DNA from: Hydrogenophaga pseudoflava
GTDB lineage: Bacteria; Pseudomonadota; Gammaproteobacteria; Burkholderiales; Burkholderiaceae_C
DNA length: 64,000 nt
Direction: 5' to 3'
Assembly (NCBI RefSeq): GCF_031020795.1
Contig: NZ_JAVHJP010000005.1
Coordinates: 316,834-380,833, forward strand
Each line of letters opens with the position of its first letter. Within the stretch, counting starts at the first letter, position 1. The translations under genes and the position numbers were made by a program. Below the pieces are notes generated by a model. That model was not told the origin of the DNA and made no database searches. It saw nothing but the letters and a program-made list of their open reading frames with translations. Below are positions 1-8,580 of the stretch, one piece after another.

Positions 1-1
1 C

Positions 2-667
2 GACCGCGCCAGCGGCGAGCTGCTCGCGGCCAACCCCTACGTGAAGGTGAACTGGGCCGAACGCATCGACCTCAAGACCGGCCGCCCGGTGCCCACGGAC
101 ATCGACCGCAGGGCCCGTGCGGGTGAAGACGTGGAGATCTTCCCCAGCGTGGTCGGCGGCAAGAACTGGACGCCGATGTCGTGGAACCCGGCCACGGGCC
201 TGGCCTACGCCAACACCCTCAACATGAGCTGGCCCTACCAGCTGGCCAAGCCCGAGTACAAGAAGGGCGAGTGGTACCTGGGCGTGAACTTCCGCGGCGT
301 GAACATGCCCAAGAACGAGCCGCACGGTCACCTCAGCGCCATCGACCCGATGACCGGCAAGAGCAAGTGGCAGATGCCCTGGCCCGGCCAGCCGAGCATG
401 GCCGGCACGCTTTCCACCGCGGGCGGCCTGGTGTTCACCGGCGCGGCCACCGGCGAGTTCATCGCGGTGGACGCCAACAACGGCAAGAAGCTCTACGAGT
501 TCCAGACCAGCAGCGGCATCATCGGCCTGCCCGTGACCTTCGAGCACCAGGGCAAGCAGTACGTGAGCATCGTTTCGGGCGCGGGTGGTGTGTGGGCGCT
601 GCTGGGCGACGAGCGCATGGCCAATGTGCCCGCCGGCGGTTCGGTGTGGACCTTTGCGGTCGACTGA
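2..667 (+). CDS. PQQ-dependent methanol/alcohol dehydrogenase, C-terminal part (XoxF-like)
   Basis: Partial gene: the open frame runs in from before base 1, and 221 residues are visible up to the TGA at 665-667. The protein is the end of an eight-bladed quinoprotein propeller. Tryptophan-docking style repeats are visible (GHLSAIDPMTGKSKWQMPW, AGGLVFTGAATGEFIAVDA), and so is the near-terminal ANVPAGGSVWTF typical of periplasmic PQQ alcohol dehydrogenases. The family oxidises methanol or other short alcohols and passes electrons to a cytochrome c. The next two genes, a cytochrome c and a MoxJ/XoxJ-like binding protein, give the xoxF-xoxG-xoxJ order. The lanthanide-ligand aspartate and active-site region lie upstream of the window, so XoxF versus another PQQ alcohol dehydrogenase cannot be settled here. 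Confidence 0.88.
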   Translation, partial: DRASGELLAANPYVKVNWAERIDLKTGRPVPTDIDRRARAGEDVEIFPSVVGGKNWTPMSWNPATGLAYANTLNMSWPYQLAKPEYKKGEWYLGVNFRGVNMPKNEPHGHLSAIDPMTGKSKWQMPWPGQPSMAGTLSTAGGLVFTGAATGEFIAVDANNGKKLYEFQTSSGIIGLPVTFEHQGKQYVSIVSGAGGVWALLGDERMANVPAGGSVWTFAVD

Positions 668-669
668 CG

Positions 670-1038
670 ATGCGCTGGCGTGAACCCATCCTGTGCGCGC
701 TCGCCCTCACGGGCGCGGCGCTGGCACAGTCGAACACGGTGCCGGCCCAGACGCTGCCGGTGGCGATGCCGCCCGCGGCGCCCTTCTCCGCCGAAGCGGT
801 GGAGAAAGGCCGCGAGCAGTTCCACCGCACCTGCGCGCAGTGCCACGGCCGCAACATGGTCAACGCAGGCACCACGGTCTACGACCTGCGCAAGTTCCCC
901 ACCGAACAGCGCGAGCGCTTCTACAACTCCGTGACCAACGGCAAGGGCAACATGCCCTCGTTCAAGGGCGCGCTGGAGCCGGAGGCCATCGAGCTGCTGT
1001 GGAACTACGTGGCGACGCGTGGAGGAAAAGAACTGTGA
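670..1038 (+). CDS. c-type cytochrome (XoxG/MoxG-like electron acceptor)
   Basis: This 122-residue protein has an N-terminal signal peptide (hydrophobic ILCALALTGAALA) and a single haem-binding CAQCH motif at about residues 56-60. A downstream methionine in NMPSF is the probable sixth haem ligand. It starts two bases after the dehydrogenase stop, and its end overlaps the following GTG start. It would be a periplasmic mono-haem cytochrome taking electrons from the PQQ dehydrogenase, as XoxG does. It is somewhat shorter than many XoxG proteins. The function is inferred from the motif and the gene order. Confidence 0.85.
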   Translation: MRWREPILCALALTGAALAQSNTVPAQTLPVAMPPAAPFSAEAVEKGREQFHRTCAQCHGRNMVNAGTTVYDLRKFPTEQRERFYNSVTNGKGNMPSFKGALEPEAIELLWNYVATRGGKEL

Positions 1039-1943
1039 GCACCCTGCGCGCGCTGCTGGCGCCGCTGCTGCTCGCGCCCGTGCTGGCCTTCGCGCAGGCG
1101 GCACCACTGACCGTCTGCATGGCCGAGGACAACCCGCCGTTCTCAGTGGCGCGCAAGGGCCAGGTCACGGGCTTCGACGTGAAGCTGGCCGAGGCGGTGG
1201 CGCGCGAGCTGGGGCGGGAACTCAAGCTCATGCCCTTCGAGCCCGAGGTGGAGAAGGAGGCGATGCTGACGCACGAAGTCAACGCGATGCTCTCGGCCGG
1301 GCTGTGCGAACTGGCGAGCGGCTTTCCGCTGCTGGCCTCGGACCTCGGTCCGCCCACGCGCGAGCGCTTCAAGACGCCGGACCACCCGGGCGCCAAGCCG
1401 CCGCGCGAGCGGCCGTGGGTCGCCCTGGGCACGCTGGCGGCGAGCCAGCCTTACCAGGGCACGGCGCTGGTGATCGTGCAGCGCGCCGGGGCACCGGCCG
1501 TGGCGTCGCTGGGTGAACTCAAGGGTCGCAAGGTGGCCGCGGTGGCGGGCACGCTCGAAGGCACGCTGGTGGCGATGTACGGGGGTGGTGCGCTGGCGAA
1601 GGACATGGTGTCGCTGGGGCAGCGTGAAGACGCCTGGGCGGCGCTGGAGAGTGGCCGTGTGGACGCGATGCTGGTGCCTTCCGCGGCGTTCGACACGCAC
1701 CGGGCGCGCAAGCCGGTCACGACCTTGCAGGCGGGGCCGGCGCGGCCGCTGGGGATCAACCTGGGCTGGGTGGCGCTGTCGTCGAAGGCGGAGTTGCTGG
1801 AGGCGGTGAACCGGGTGGTGGCGCGGGCTTCGGCCTCGGGTGAGTTGCAGGGGTGGGCGCGGGAGTCTGGTCTGTCGTGGCAGGCGCCTTCTGTACCTGC
1901 GGTGGCCGGGTCTTTGTCTTTGGCTGGCTTGCTTCGGGACTGA
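1035..1943 (+). CDS. quinoprotein-associated substrate-binding protein (MoxJ/XoxJ-like)
   Basis: The protein has 302 residues with a GTG start inside a 4-base GTGA overlap with the cytochrome stop. The signal peptide is clear (LLAPLLLAPVLAFAQA), followed by a family-3 solute-binding fold (LTVCMAEDNPPFSV, GFDVKLAEAVARELG). MoxJ/XoxJ proteins look like ABC binding proteins but lack a transporter. They are thought to help assembly or activation of the PQQ methanol dehydrogenase. No permease or ATPase follows, which fits that role. An upstream in-frame start at 693 exists, but it would discard the signal peptide. Confidence 0.8.
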   Translation: MSTLRALLAPLLLAPVLAFAQAAPLTVCMAEDNPPFSVARKGQVTGFDVKLAEAVARELGRELKLMPFEPEVEKEAMLTHEVNAMLSAGLCELASGFPLLASDLGPPTRERFKTPDHPGAKPPRERPWVALGTLAASQPYQGTALVIVQRAGAPAVASLGELKGRKVAAVAGTLEGTLVAMYGGGALAKDMVSLGQREDAWAALESGRVDAMLVPSAAFDTHRARKPVTTLQAGPARPLGINLGWVALSSKAELLEAVNRVVARASASGELQGWARESGLSWQAPSVPAVAGSLSLAGLLRD

Positions 1944-1980
1944 ACTGTTTTCGTTTCCTTGGTGAACAGTGCAGTCTCTG

Positions 1981-2030
1981 GAGCCGGGTGTGCGTGTGGG
2001 CCGGAGAACGCCCAGGCGCACACCCGGCTC
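1981..2030. terminator. 14-bp perfect inverted repeat between convergent genes
   Basis: GAGCCGGGTGTGCG at 1981-1994 is exactly complementary to 2017-2030, with a 22-base loop. It sits in the 127-base gap between the convergent xoxJ-like and exonuclease genes. There is no T-run on either side, so it is a strong stem-loop that may act as a bidirectional or Rho-assisted terminator rather than a classical intrinsic one. Confidence 0.5.
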
Positions 2031-2070
2031 TGAGCCAAAGCAACGAAAGAAACGGGACGAACGAAATGAA

Positions 2071-2688
2071 TCAGGCCAGCGCAGCCACCTGACGGGCAAA
2101 GAACTTCGGCAGAGCAGCCTTGGAACAGGCCTGCAGGGCACAGAGGAAGGCGTGGTCCGGCCGAGCCACACCGTGCTTGAGCATTAGGTCGTGCCGGATG
2201 CGTCCCAGCAGCTCGGTCGCCATCTCCGCATCCGCCAGCGCCCGGTGCGCCTGCCCGGTTCGTGGCAGGCCGAACCAGTCAACCAGCTGCCCCAGCTTGT
2301 GGCTCGGTGCCTCCGGGTACAGCCGGCGCGACAGCAGCACCGTGCAGGCAAAGGGCTGCAACGCCGGCAGGCCGCACAACGCGAGCTCGGCCTGCCAGTA
2401 GCGCCGGTCGAAGCCCGCGTTGTGCGCCACCATCGGCGCATCACCCACAAAGCGCGCGGCCTCGCGCATCACCTGCGCCGCCGACGGTGCGGCCTGCACC
2501 ATCGCGTTGGTGATGCCCGTCAGCTGCGTGATGAAAGCCGGGATGTAAACGCCCGCGTTCATCAGGCTCTGGTAGCGGTCCACCACCCGCCCGCCCTCGG
2601 TCATCACGATCGCGACCTCGGTCGCGCGGTCGCCCAGGTTCGGCGAGGTGCCGGTGGTTTCAAAGTCGATGACGGCGATGCGGTTCAT
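2071..2688 (-). CDS. DnaQ-like 3'-5' exonuclease
   Basis: The protein has 205 residues. It begins with the DEDD exonuclease motif I (IAVIDFETTGTSP), has motif II in VAHNAGFDRRYW, and ends the fold with HRALADAEMATELL, which contains the exo III H-x4-D. This is the RNase T/DnaQ epsilon family (DEDDh), which removes nucleotides from 3' ends of DNA or RNA. The ATG at 2688 overlaps the histidine-kinase TGA by four bases, so it is the third gene of a response regulator-kinase-exonuclease operon. Its exact substrate is unknown. A longer reading of the frame upstream is an out-of-frame shadow of the kinase gene. Confidence 0.88.
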   Translation of the reverse strand: MNRIAVIDFETTGTSPNLGDRATEVAIVMTEGGRVVDRYQSLMNAGVYIPAFITQLTGITNAMVQAAPSAAQVMREAARFVGDAPMVAHNAGFDRRYWQAELALCGLPALQPFACTVLLSRRLYPEAPSHKLGQLVDWFGLPRTGQAHRALADAEMATELLGRIRHDLMLKHGVARPDHAFLCALQACSKAALPKFFARQVAALA

Positions 2689-4835
2689 GCGGAAGGAGAA
2701 GTGCGTGAAGCGGCGCGCGGCAGGCGCAGCGTGAAGGTGACGCCGCCTGCGACGTTGGCGGCCGTGATGGTGCCACCCATCTTGGCCATGTAGGTGCGCG
2801 CGACGAACAGGCCCTGGCCCCGGCCCTCGCCCTGCCCGCCGTTGGCCGCGCCGTCGCTCACGCCGTAGTCGAACACCTTGTCCAGCAGCGGCTCGGGAAT
2901 CGCCGGGCCGCTGTTGCGGATCGCCAGCGCCACCATGGCCTCGCCGACGCCCGGCAGCGCCAGCGTGATCGGCGTGCCGGCCGGGCGGTAGCGGTCGGCG
3001 TTGCGCAGCACATGGGTCACCACGTCTTCCAGCGAGTGTTCGTCGGCCTGCACCCAGACCGGCGCACCGGCCGGCGTGTAGACCACGTCGGCGATGCCCG
3101 CATACGGCGCGTTCTCGGCCACATGGCGCAGAAAGGTGTCCAGGTCCAGCGCGTCCACCTCCACCGTGGCCGCCGTGATCGCCTCGCTCGGCGAGGCCGT
3201 GCCATAGAGCACGCGCACCGCCTGCTGCATGCGCTGCACATAGCGGTGGCTCGGGTCGGCGGCGTCGCCGTGCAGCACCATCAGCGACTGCAGCGGCGAC
3301 ATGATCTCGTGGCCCACGGCCTGCCACATGTCGCGCTCCTGCTCGTTGCGCAGGTGCTCGCGCCGCACGCCCTCCTTCACCCGCTGCAGCAGCGCCGCCA
3401 GCGTGCTCGCGAGAATGCCCATCTCGTCGCGGCCGGCCATGTCGCGCACCTCCAGATCGCCCAGCCGGCGCTCGACCTGCGGGTCCTGCATGTTGTAGTT
3501 GAGCGCCGCGGCGCGTTTCGTCAGCAGCGCCACCGGGCGGATCAGGCCCAGCTCGATCACCAGCCAGGCCAGCAGGATGGCCGCCAGCATCGCGCCGACA
3601 AAACCGCTCATGCGCGTGGCCGTCGCGCTCAGGCTGCGGTCCACGCTGGCCAGCTCGCCGCTGAGGCTGAGCTGGTAACGGCCGCTGGAGGTGCTCACGG
3701 TCTCGCTGGCCGACACCTGCGTGCGCGTGTCGCCCGACGGCAGCCGCAGGACCAGGCGCGTGAGCCAGGGTGCGGCCACGCCCTCGCCCTGCGCCTGGCC
3801 GCGCAGCTGCGTCACCAGTTGCGGCGCGGCGCCGCCCAGGCGCTCGATGCGCAGCACCTCGCCTGCGGACAGCGTGCCCGCCAGTTGCTGCAGCGAAAAC
3901 GGCTGCACCGCGCCCGTCCGTGCGCTGTCGAACAGCACCTGCCCGCCCGGCGCCACCCACTGCAGGTGCAGCCGCGTCTGCGCCAGGTCGGCCGGCGGCC
4001 AGGTGCGCGTGCCCTGGGCGAACAGCGCGCGGCGCCAGGCCTCCACCGGCACCCGCAGCGACAGCAGGCTGCGCCGCGCGCAATCCGGCAGGGCCTGTCC
4101 CGGCGCCGCACAACCGGCCTCTTGCCAGAGCCAGCCGCGGAAATCGCGCACCGGCAGCGAGCCCTTGACCAGCAGCGAGCCCTCGCCGGCGAAGCCGGTC
4201 ACGCGGCCGCGCAGCCCGCCGTCGCCCAGGTCGGCCGGCGCATCGCCGGGTGCCTCGAAAGGCGCGACCCAGCGCTCGGTGCCGGCGGACGTCTCGGCCC
4301 GGATCACCGCGTGGCTCACCGGGTCGAGTTCCAGCGTGCCCTTCTCGCGCGCCACCGCCGGCGGCAGCACCAGGTCGGCCACCAGATACACCACACCGCC
4401 GGCGTAGGCGCTGTTGCCCACGCCCACGCACAGCTGCCCGCCATCGTTCGGCCAGTGCACCGCGCAACCGCTCATCTCCACGGCCTGCCGCGCCTTGAAC
4501 GGGTCGGAGTAGTCCAGCGCCGAGAACGGCAGCACCACGGGCGAGATCCCGGCCTGCGACGGCGCCACCGCGTCGGCGTTGATCAGCGCGAGTTGTCCGG
4601 TGGGGTGGCGCAGCTGCGCGGCCAAGGTGGAGAGCGTCTGGCGAAAGCCCGCCTCGTAGCGCGCCCGCGCGCGCTGCTTCTCCTCGGCCAGCAGCGTCAG
4701 CGCCAGCCCCACCACCGCCAGCGCCAGCAGCACGAACACGGTGTGGAACACGATGCGCCGCCGGAACGCCGCCAGCGGCAGCCGCGGCAGCGCGAGCGCC
4801 GGCAGCGAGGGGAGATCCAGCGGGCCGAATTTCAT
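2685..4835 (-). CDS. membrane sensor histidine kinase
   Basis: The protein has 716 residues. A transmembrane segment at about 25-48 is followed by a periplasmic sensor domain of about 350 residues and a second transmembrane segment near 405-428 (MLAAILLAWLVIELGLI). A HAMP-like linker follows, then a dimerisation helix with the phospho-acceptor His509 in VGHEIMSPLQ and an ATPase domain with N-box VLRNADRY and G-box GRGQGLFVA. It overlaps the response regulator by four bases and should phosphorylate it. The sensor domain has no recognisable ligand signature. Confidence 0.9.
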   Translation of the reverse strand: MKFGPLDLPSLPALALPRLPLAAFRRRIVFHTVFVLLALAVVGLALTLLAEEKQRARARYEAGFRQTLSTLAAQLRHPTGQLALINADAVAPSQAGISPVVLPFSALDYSDPFKARQAVEMSGCAVHWPNDGGQLCVGVGNSAYAGGVVYLVADLVLPPAVAREKGTLELDPVSHAVIRAETSAGTERWVAPFEAPGDAPADLGDGGLRGRVTGFAGEGSLLVKGSLPVRDFRGWLWQEAGCAAPGQALPDCARRSLLSLRVPVEAWRRALFAQGTRTWPPADLAQTRLHLQWVAPGGQVLFDSARTGAVQPFSLQQLAGTLSAGEVLRIERLGGAAPQLVTQLRGQAQGEGVAAPWLTRLVLRLPSGDTRTQVSASETVSTSSGRYQLSLSGELASVDRSLSATATRMSGFVGAMLAAILLAWLVIELGLIRPVALLTKRAAALNYNMQDPQVERRLGDLEVRDMAGRDEMGILASTLAALLQRVKEGVRREHLRNEQERDMWQAVGHEIMSPLQSLMVLHGDAADPSHRYVQRMQQAVRVLYGTASPSEAITAATVEVDALDLDTFLRHVAENAPYAGIADVVYTPAGAPVWVQADEHSLEDVVTHVLRNADRYRPAGTPITLALPGVGEAMVALAIRNSGPAIPEPLLDKVFDYGVSDGAANGGQGEGRGQGLFVARTYMAKMGGTITAANVAGGVTFTLRLPRAASRTSPSA

Positions 4836-5524
4836 CGCGACCAGCGGAAGCCGCGCATCGGCACGTTTTCAATGGCGTCGAACGTGGGGTCCAGATCGCG
4901 GAAGGCGTCGCGGATTGCGCTCACGTGCTTGCGCACGTTGTCGCGGTTGCGCCCGCTCTTGACCACCTCGAACAGGTCCTCGTAGCTCACGGTCTGGCCC
5001 TTCTTTTGCACCAGCACCGCCAGAATGCGCTGCGCGGTCAGCGGCAGGTTGATGCGCTGGCCGCGCCAGGTCGGGCTGCGCTGCCACAGCGGGTCCAGGC
5101 TCAGCTCGTCGTCAGCCGCGGCCACCGGTTCGGCGCCCTTCTGCGCCCGCGCGCTGCGCAGGATGTCGAGGAAGGTCTCGACGAACTCGGCCTCGTCGAA
5201 GGTGGTCTTCTGCAGGTAGTCCCAGGCGTCCAGCGCCTTCATGATGCTGCGGTAGATGGCGGCCGGCATGGCCGAGACCACCAGCACCGGCGTGCCCTGG
5301 TGCAGCTTGTTGATGGTGTTGATGATCGCCACGCCCGCGTGCCGCTCGCGGCCCAGCTCGATGTCCAGCACCACCAGTTCGTAGCGCTCGGTGGCCAGCG
5401 CGGCCTCGGCGCTGTCGCGGTCGAACCACTGGTGCACGGTCAGTTCGGGGCGTGCGGCTTTGATCCAGCCGGCCAGCAGGTCGCTGGTGGGGCGGTCGTC
5501 TTCGATCACGGCTACGGAGGGCAT
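4832..5524 (-). CDS. two-component response regulator
   Basis: The protein has 230 residues. The receiver domain has the acidic pocket at E8-D9-D10, the phospho-acceptor Asp54 (VVLDIELG) and a lysine in LQKTTFD. The C-terminal domain (about 140-230) looks like an OmpR/PhoB-type winged helix, ending NVPMRGFRWSR. The start at 5524 was chosen because the receiver domain begins immediately (MPSVAVIEDD). It is the first gene of an operon with the overlapping kinase. The regulated target is not evident. Confidence 0.87.
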   Translation of the reverse strand: MPSVAVIEDDRPTSDLLAGWIKAARPELTVHQWFDRDSAEAALATERYELVVLDIELGRERHAGVAIINTINKLHQGTPVLVVSAMPAAIYRSIMKALDAWDYLQKTTFDEAEFVETFLDILRSARAQKGAEPVAAADDELSLDPLWQRSPTWRGQRINLPLTAQRILAVLVQKKGQTVSYEDLFEVVKSGRNRDNVRKHVSAIRDAFRDLDPTFDAIENVPMRGFRWSR

Positions 5525-5691
5525 GGGCCGATTATCGAAGCGCCCCGGGTGGAGCCCCTGTGAGTTTTTCTTCCGGGGCCGGCGGTGCATCCGCCCGGCG
5601 GCCGCATTGAGACTTCCGCGCCGCTCCGGAACGATGCAGGGCATGGCGGACCCGCGGTTGGGAACGCCGGCCACAACACCCGGAGGACACC

Positions 5692-7014
5692 ATGCTGTAC
5701 CGACTCAAGACCCTCACCCGTTCCACCCGACTGGCCCTGGCGCAATGGTTGCGTGGCACACGCTCCGCCACTGCCGCCACTGCCGCCGCGGACGGCGACA
5801 CGACGGGCGCAGAAGCGGTGGACCGCGCAGCGCGCCAGCCGGTCCCGCTGCGCCCCGTGCTGCTCACCCTCGGCACCGCCGCCGTCGCCGCGGGCGCCGC
5901 CTGGGTGCTCGTCAATCACCCGCCGGTGCAACCGCTGGAGCCCGGCCACCTGGCCGTGCGCACCAACAACCTCACCGGCGACACCAGCGTCTGGCGAGAA
6001 GGCCCAGTGTGGGTGCTGCCCGGCCTGCACCAGCTGGCCACCCTCTCGCTGCAGGACCGCAGCTGGACCGCGGCCGCCATGGCCACCGCCGACGGCGCCT
6101 CACCCGCACAGACCGTCGAAGGCCTGTCCATCGGCATGGACCTGCGGGTGCGCTACGCCATCGACCCCTCGCGCATCGGCGGCGCCCAGGCCGTGAGCTA
6201 CCCCAAGGACATCGATGCGCAGATCGTCGAACCCGCCGTGCAGGCCACGGTCTACAAGATCGTCGCGCGCCACACGGTGCGCGAGATCTTCTCCTCGCAG
6301 CGCGCGCAGATCGAACAGGACATCGAGACCCAGATCCGCGAGCGCCTGAAAACCGACGGCCTGCTGCTGCGTTCGGTGCACATCGGCCAGATCGACCTGC
6401 CCGAGGACTACCGCCGCGGCATGGAGGTGCTGCTGACCGAAGGCCTGTCGGCCGAGAAGATGCGCTACACGCTGGAGCTGCGCGAGAAGCAGGTCAAGGA
6501 AAGCGAACTGACCGCCGCGGCCGAGAAGGCGCGGCGCGAGGTCGCGGCCGAGGCCGCGGCGCGCGAACAGGTGATCGCGGCCAAGGCACAGGAAGAGGCG
6601 ATGAAGCACGTGCTGCCGCTCAAGCAGCGCCAGATCGAACAGCGCCAGCTGGAAGCCGAGGCCGCGCGCGTCTCGCGCGTCAAACAGGCCGAGGGCGAAG
6701 CCCAGGCGCGCCGCATCGAGGCCACCGGCGAGGCCGAGGCGCGCCAGAAGCTGGCCGACGCCGAGGCCTACCGCCTCAAGAACATCGGCAAGGTCAATGC
6801 CGAGCAGATGGCGCTCGAAGGTGCGCTGATCACCAAGCACCCGCTGCTGATCCAGAAGACCATGGCCGACCGCCTGAGCGACAAGGTGCAGGTCATCATC
6901 GCGCCGCCGAACACCAACGGCTTCATCGGCAACAACCTGCTGGGCAACGTCGCCGCCGCGCCGCGCGACGCCAGCGCCGATGCCGAGATGTCCGGCGACC
7001 ACGGGGAGCAGTGA
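5692..7014 (+). CDS. SPFH/Band 7 (prohibitin-like) membrane protein
   Basis: The protein has 440 residues. A single membrane anchor at about 52-77 (LLTLGTAAVAAGAAWVLV) is followed by an SPFH domain (about 85-270) and a long alanine/glutamate-rich coiled coil (about 265-385, with AEAEARQKLADAEAYRLKNIG). This architecture matches flotillin/prohibitin/HflK-C-like proteins that form membrane microdomain oligomers or protease scaffolds. It is followed one base later by an SH3-like protein, with which it may work. The substrate is unknown. Divergent from the response regulator across a 167-base gap. Confidence 0.82.
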   Translation: MLYRLKTLTRSTRLALAQWLRGTRSATAATAAADGDTTGAEAVDRAARQPVPLRPVLLTLGTAAVAAGAAWVLVNHPPVQPLEPGHLAVRTNNLTGDTSVWREGPVWVLPGLHQLATLSLQDRSWTAAAMATADGASPAQTVEGLSIGMDLRVRYAIDPSRIGGAQAVSYPKDIDAQIVEPAVQATVYKIVARHTVREIFSSQRAQIEQDIETQIRERLKTDGLLLRSVHIGQIDLPEDYRRGMEVLLTEGLSAEKMRYTLELREKQVKESELTAAAEKARREVAAEAAAREQVIAAKAQEEAMKHVLPLKQRQIEQRQLEAEAARVSRVKQAEGEAQARRIEATGEAEARQKLADAEAYRLKNIGKVNAEQMALEGALITKHPLLIQKTMADRLSDKVQVIIAPPNTNGFIGNNLLGNVAAAPRDASADAEMSGDHGEQ

Positions 7015-7015
7015 G

Positions 7016-8545
7016 ATGAGCTTCAAACCCAAAACCCGCTGGGCCCGCTACCTCTGGGCCGGCACCCTGGCCATCGCGCTGGCCGCCACGCTCTACACCG
7101 CCACCGCACGTGCTGCGACCTCCGCACCCGCCACCACCGTCGGCCTGGTGACGCGCGACAAGGTCGCCCTGCGCGCCGCCCCGCGCGAGAGCGCCGCCAG
7201 CCAGACCCTGCTCTGGCGTGGCGAGGCGCTGGAGATCCGCGGCGCCAAAGGCGACTTCCTGCAGGTCTGGGACCACCACCGCGAGCGCGGCGGCTATGTG
7301 CGCGCCACGCAGCTGATGCGCGTGGCCGGCGACGCCGCCGAAGCGCCGCAGTTGCTGGCCCTGCTGGGCTTCGTGAGCGAGCAGCCCGGCGCCGAACCGC
7401 TGGGCCTGGCGCTGGCCGCCGCAGCCATCCAGGCCCTGCCCGCGGCCGCACTGCAGGGCGCGCAGGGCGCCACCGTCATGGACGCCATCGCCCGCCAGGC
7501 CGAACGCCTGGCCGAGCGCGCCACCGTCGGCGCCGGCCGCGTCGACGACGCGCTGCTGACCGCGCACCTCGATGTCGCGCGCCGCCATGGCGTACAGCTT
7601 GTGACCCGTGAGCTGGAAGGTCGCATGACCGTCTGCTACGACGGCGACGCCTTCCGCCGCCTGCTCGCCATGTCCGCCGCCAGCGCCGAACAGAAGGCCC
7701 GTGCCGCGCTGGCGCTGACCCGCGTCGAGTGCCTGGAGCAGCCGGCCCGCATCGCCGACCGCGAGGCGCTCGACGAAGGCCTGGCCGACCTGCTGGCCCG
7801 CGCCGACGCGCCCTCGCTCGCGCCCCACTGGCGCGCCCGCCTGGCCACGCGCCAGGCCGAAGTCTGGAGCCGCATCGCCTACGCCCGCGCCCAGCGCGAC
7901 AGCGCCGACACCGCGCGCAACGCCGCCCGCCAGGCCATCGACGCCATCGGCCGCATCGAGAAGGCCGAGCTGGTCGACGACGACCTGGCCCGCTTCCACG
8001 CCGCCGCCGTGCGCGTCAATGCCGTGCGCTGGGCCGCCGCGCCCGTCGTCGCCACATCCGGCCGCCTCACCGTCGCCACCCGCCGCGCCGACGACGGCCA
8101 GACCTGCGTGATGCTGCGCGACCCGAAGGCCAAGGCCGACGCCCCCGCGCTGGCCGAGCGCTGCAGCTGGGGCCAGGTCTGGGCCGCCTCGGCCGCGCCC
8201 AACCGCGAAGGCACGGCGCTCGCGCTGGCGGTGCAGCCGGTGGACGGCTGGCGCGAACTCTGGGTGTTCAGGAAGGACGCGGGCGGCTGGGGCGTGCAGG
8301 TGCTGCCCCCCGCCGCGCTGCAGCCCGGCACCGGCTACGCCGAATTCGCCGGCTGGGAACCCGGCGGCCAGCGCCTGCTGGTGGCGCGCGAGGCCATGGC
8401 CGAAGGCAAGACCATCCGCCGCTTCGAGGTGGTGAAGCTGGCGACGCTCACACCCGAACGCACCGCCTTCGACGCCGAGGCCCTGGGCCCGTTCTCGCGC
8501 TGGCCTGACCCTGCATGGAAGCGGGAGTCGCTGGCGTTGCGGTGA
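7016..8545 (+). CDS. SH3-like domain exported protein of unknown function
   Basis: The protein has 509 residues. An N-terminal hydrophobic signal or anchor (LWAGTLAIALAATLYTATARA) is followed by a bacterial SH3-like segment at about residues 38-100 (VTRDKVALRAAPRESA, GGYVRATQLMRV). A helical alanine-rich middle and a C-terminal region with possible beta-propeller-like strands complete it. ATG at 7016 is one base after the SPFH stop, so the two are co-transcribed. It probably faces the periplasm, with the SH3 fold binding peptide or peptidoglycan. The remaining 400 residues match no family I can name. Confidence 0.75.
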   Translation: MSFKPKTRWARYLWAGTLAIALAATLYTATARAATSAPATTVGLVTRDKVALRAAPRESAASQTLLWRGEALEIRGAKGDFLQVWDHHRERGGYVRATQLMRVAGDAAEAPQLLALLGFVSEQPGAEPLGLALAAAAIQALPAAALQGAQGATVMDAIARQAERLAERATVGAGRVDDALLTAHLDVARRHGVQLVTRELEGRMTVCYDGDAFRRLLAMSAASAEQKARAALALTRVECLEQPARIADREALDEGLADLLARADAPSLAPHWRARLATRQAEVWSRIAYARAQRDSADTARNAARQAIDAIGRIEKAELVDDDLARFHAAAVRVNAVRWAAAPVVATSGRLTVATRRADDGQTCVMLRDPKAKADAPALAERCSWGQVWAASAAPNREGTALALAVQPVDGWRELWVFRKDAGGWGVQVLPPAALQPGTGYAEFAGWEPGGQRLLVAREAMAEGKTIRRFEVVKLATLTPERTAFDAEALGPFSRWPDPAWKRESLALR

Positions 8546-8580
8546 GCGACGCCAGGCAGGGAGCGGCCTATGATGGCCGC

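Noticed and set aside
2071-4872. A single 933-residue minus-strand protein
   Set aside because: Only its last 205 residues are real (exonuclease). The rest is an arginine/alanine-rich out-of-frame reading of the histidine kinase gene.
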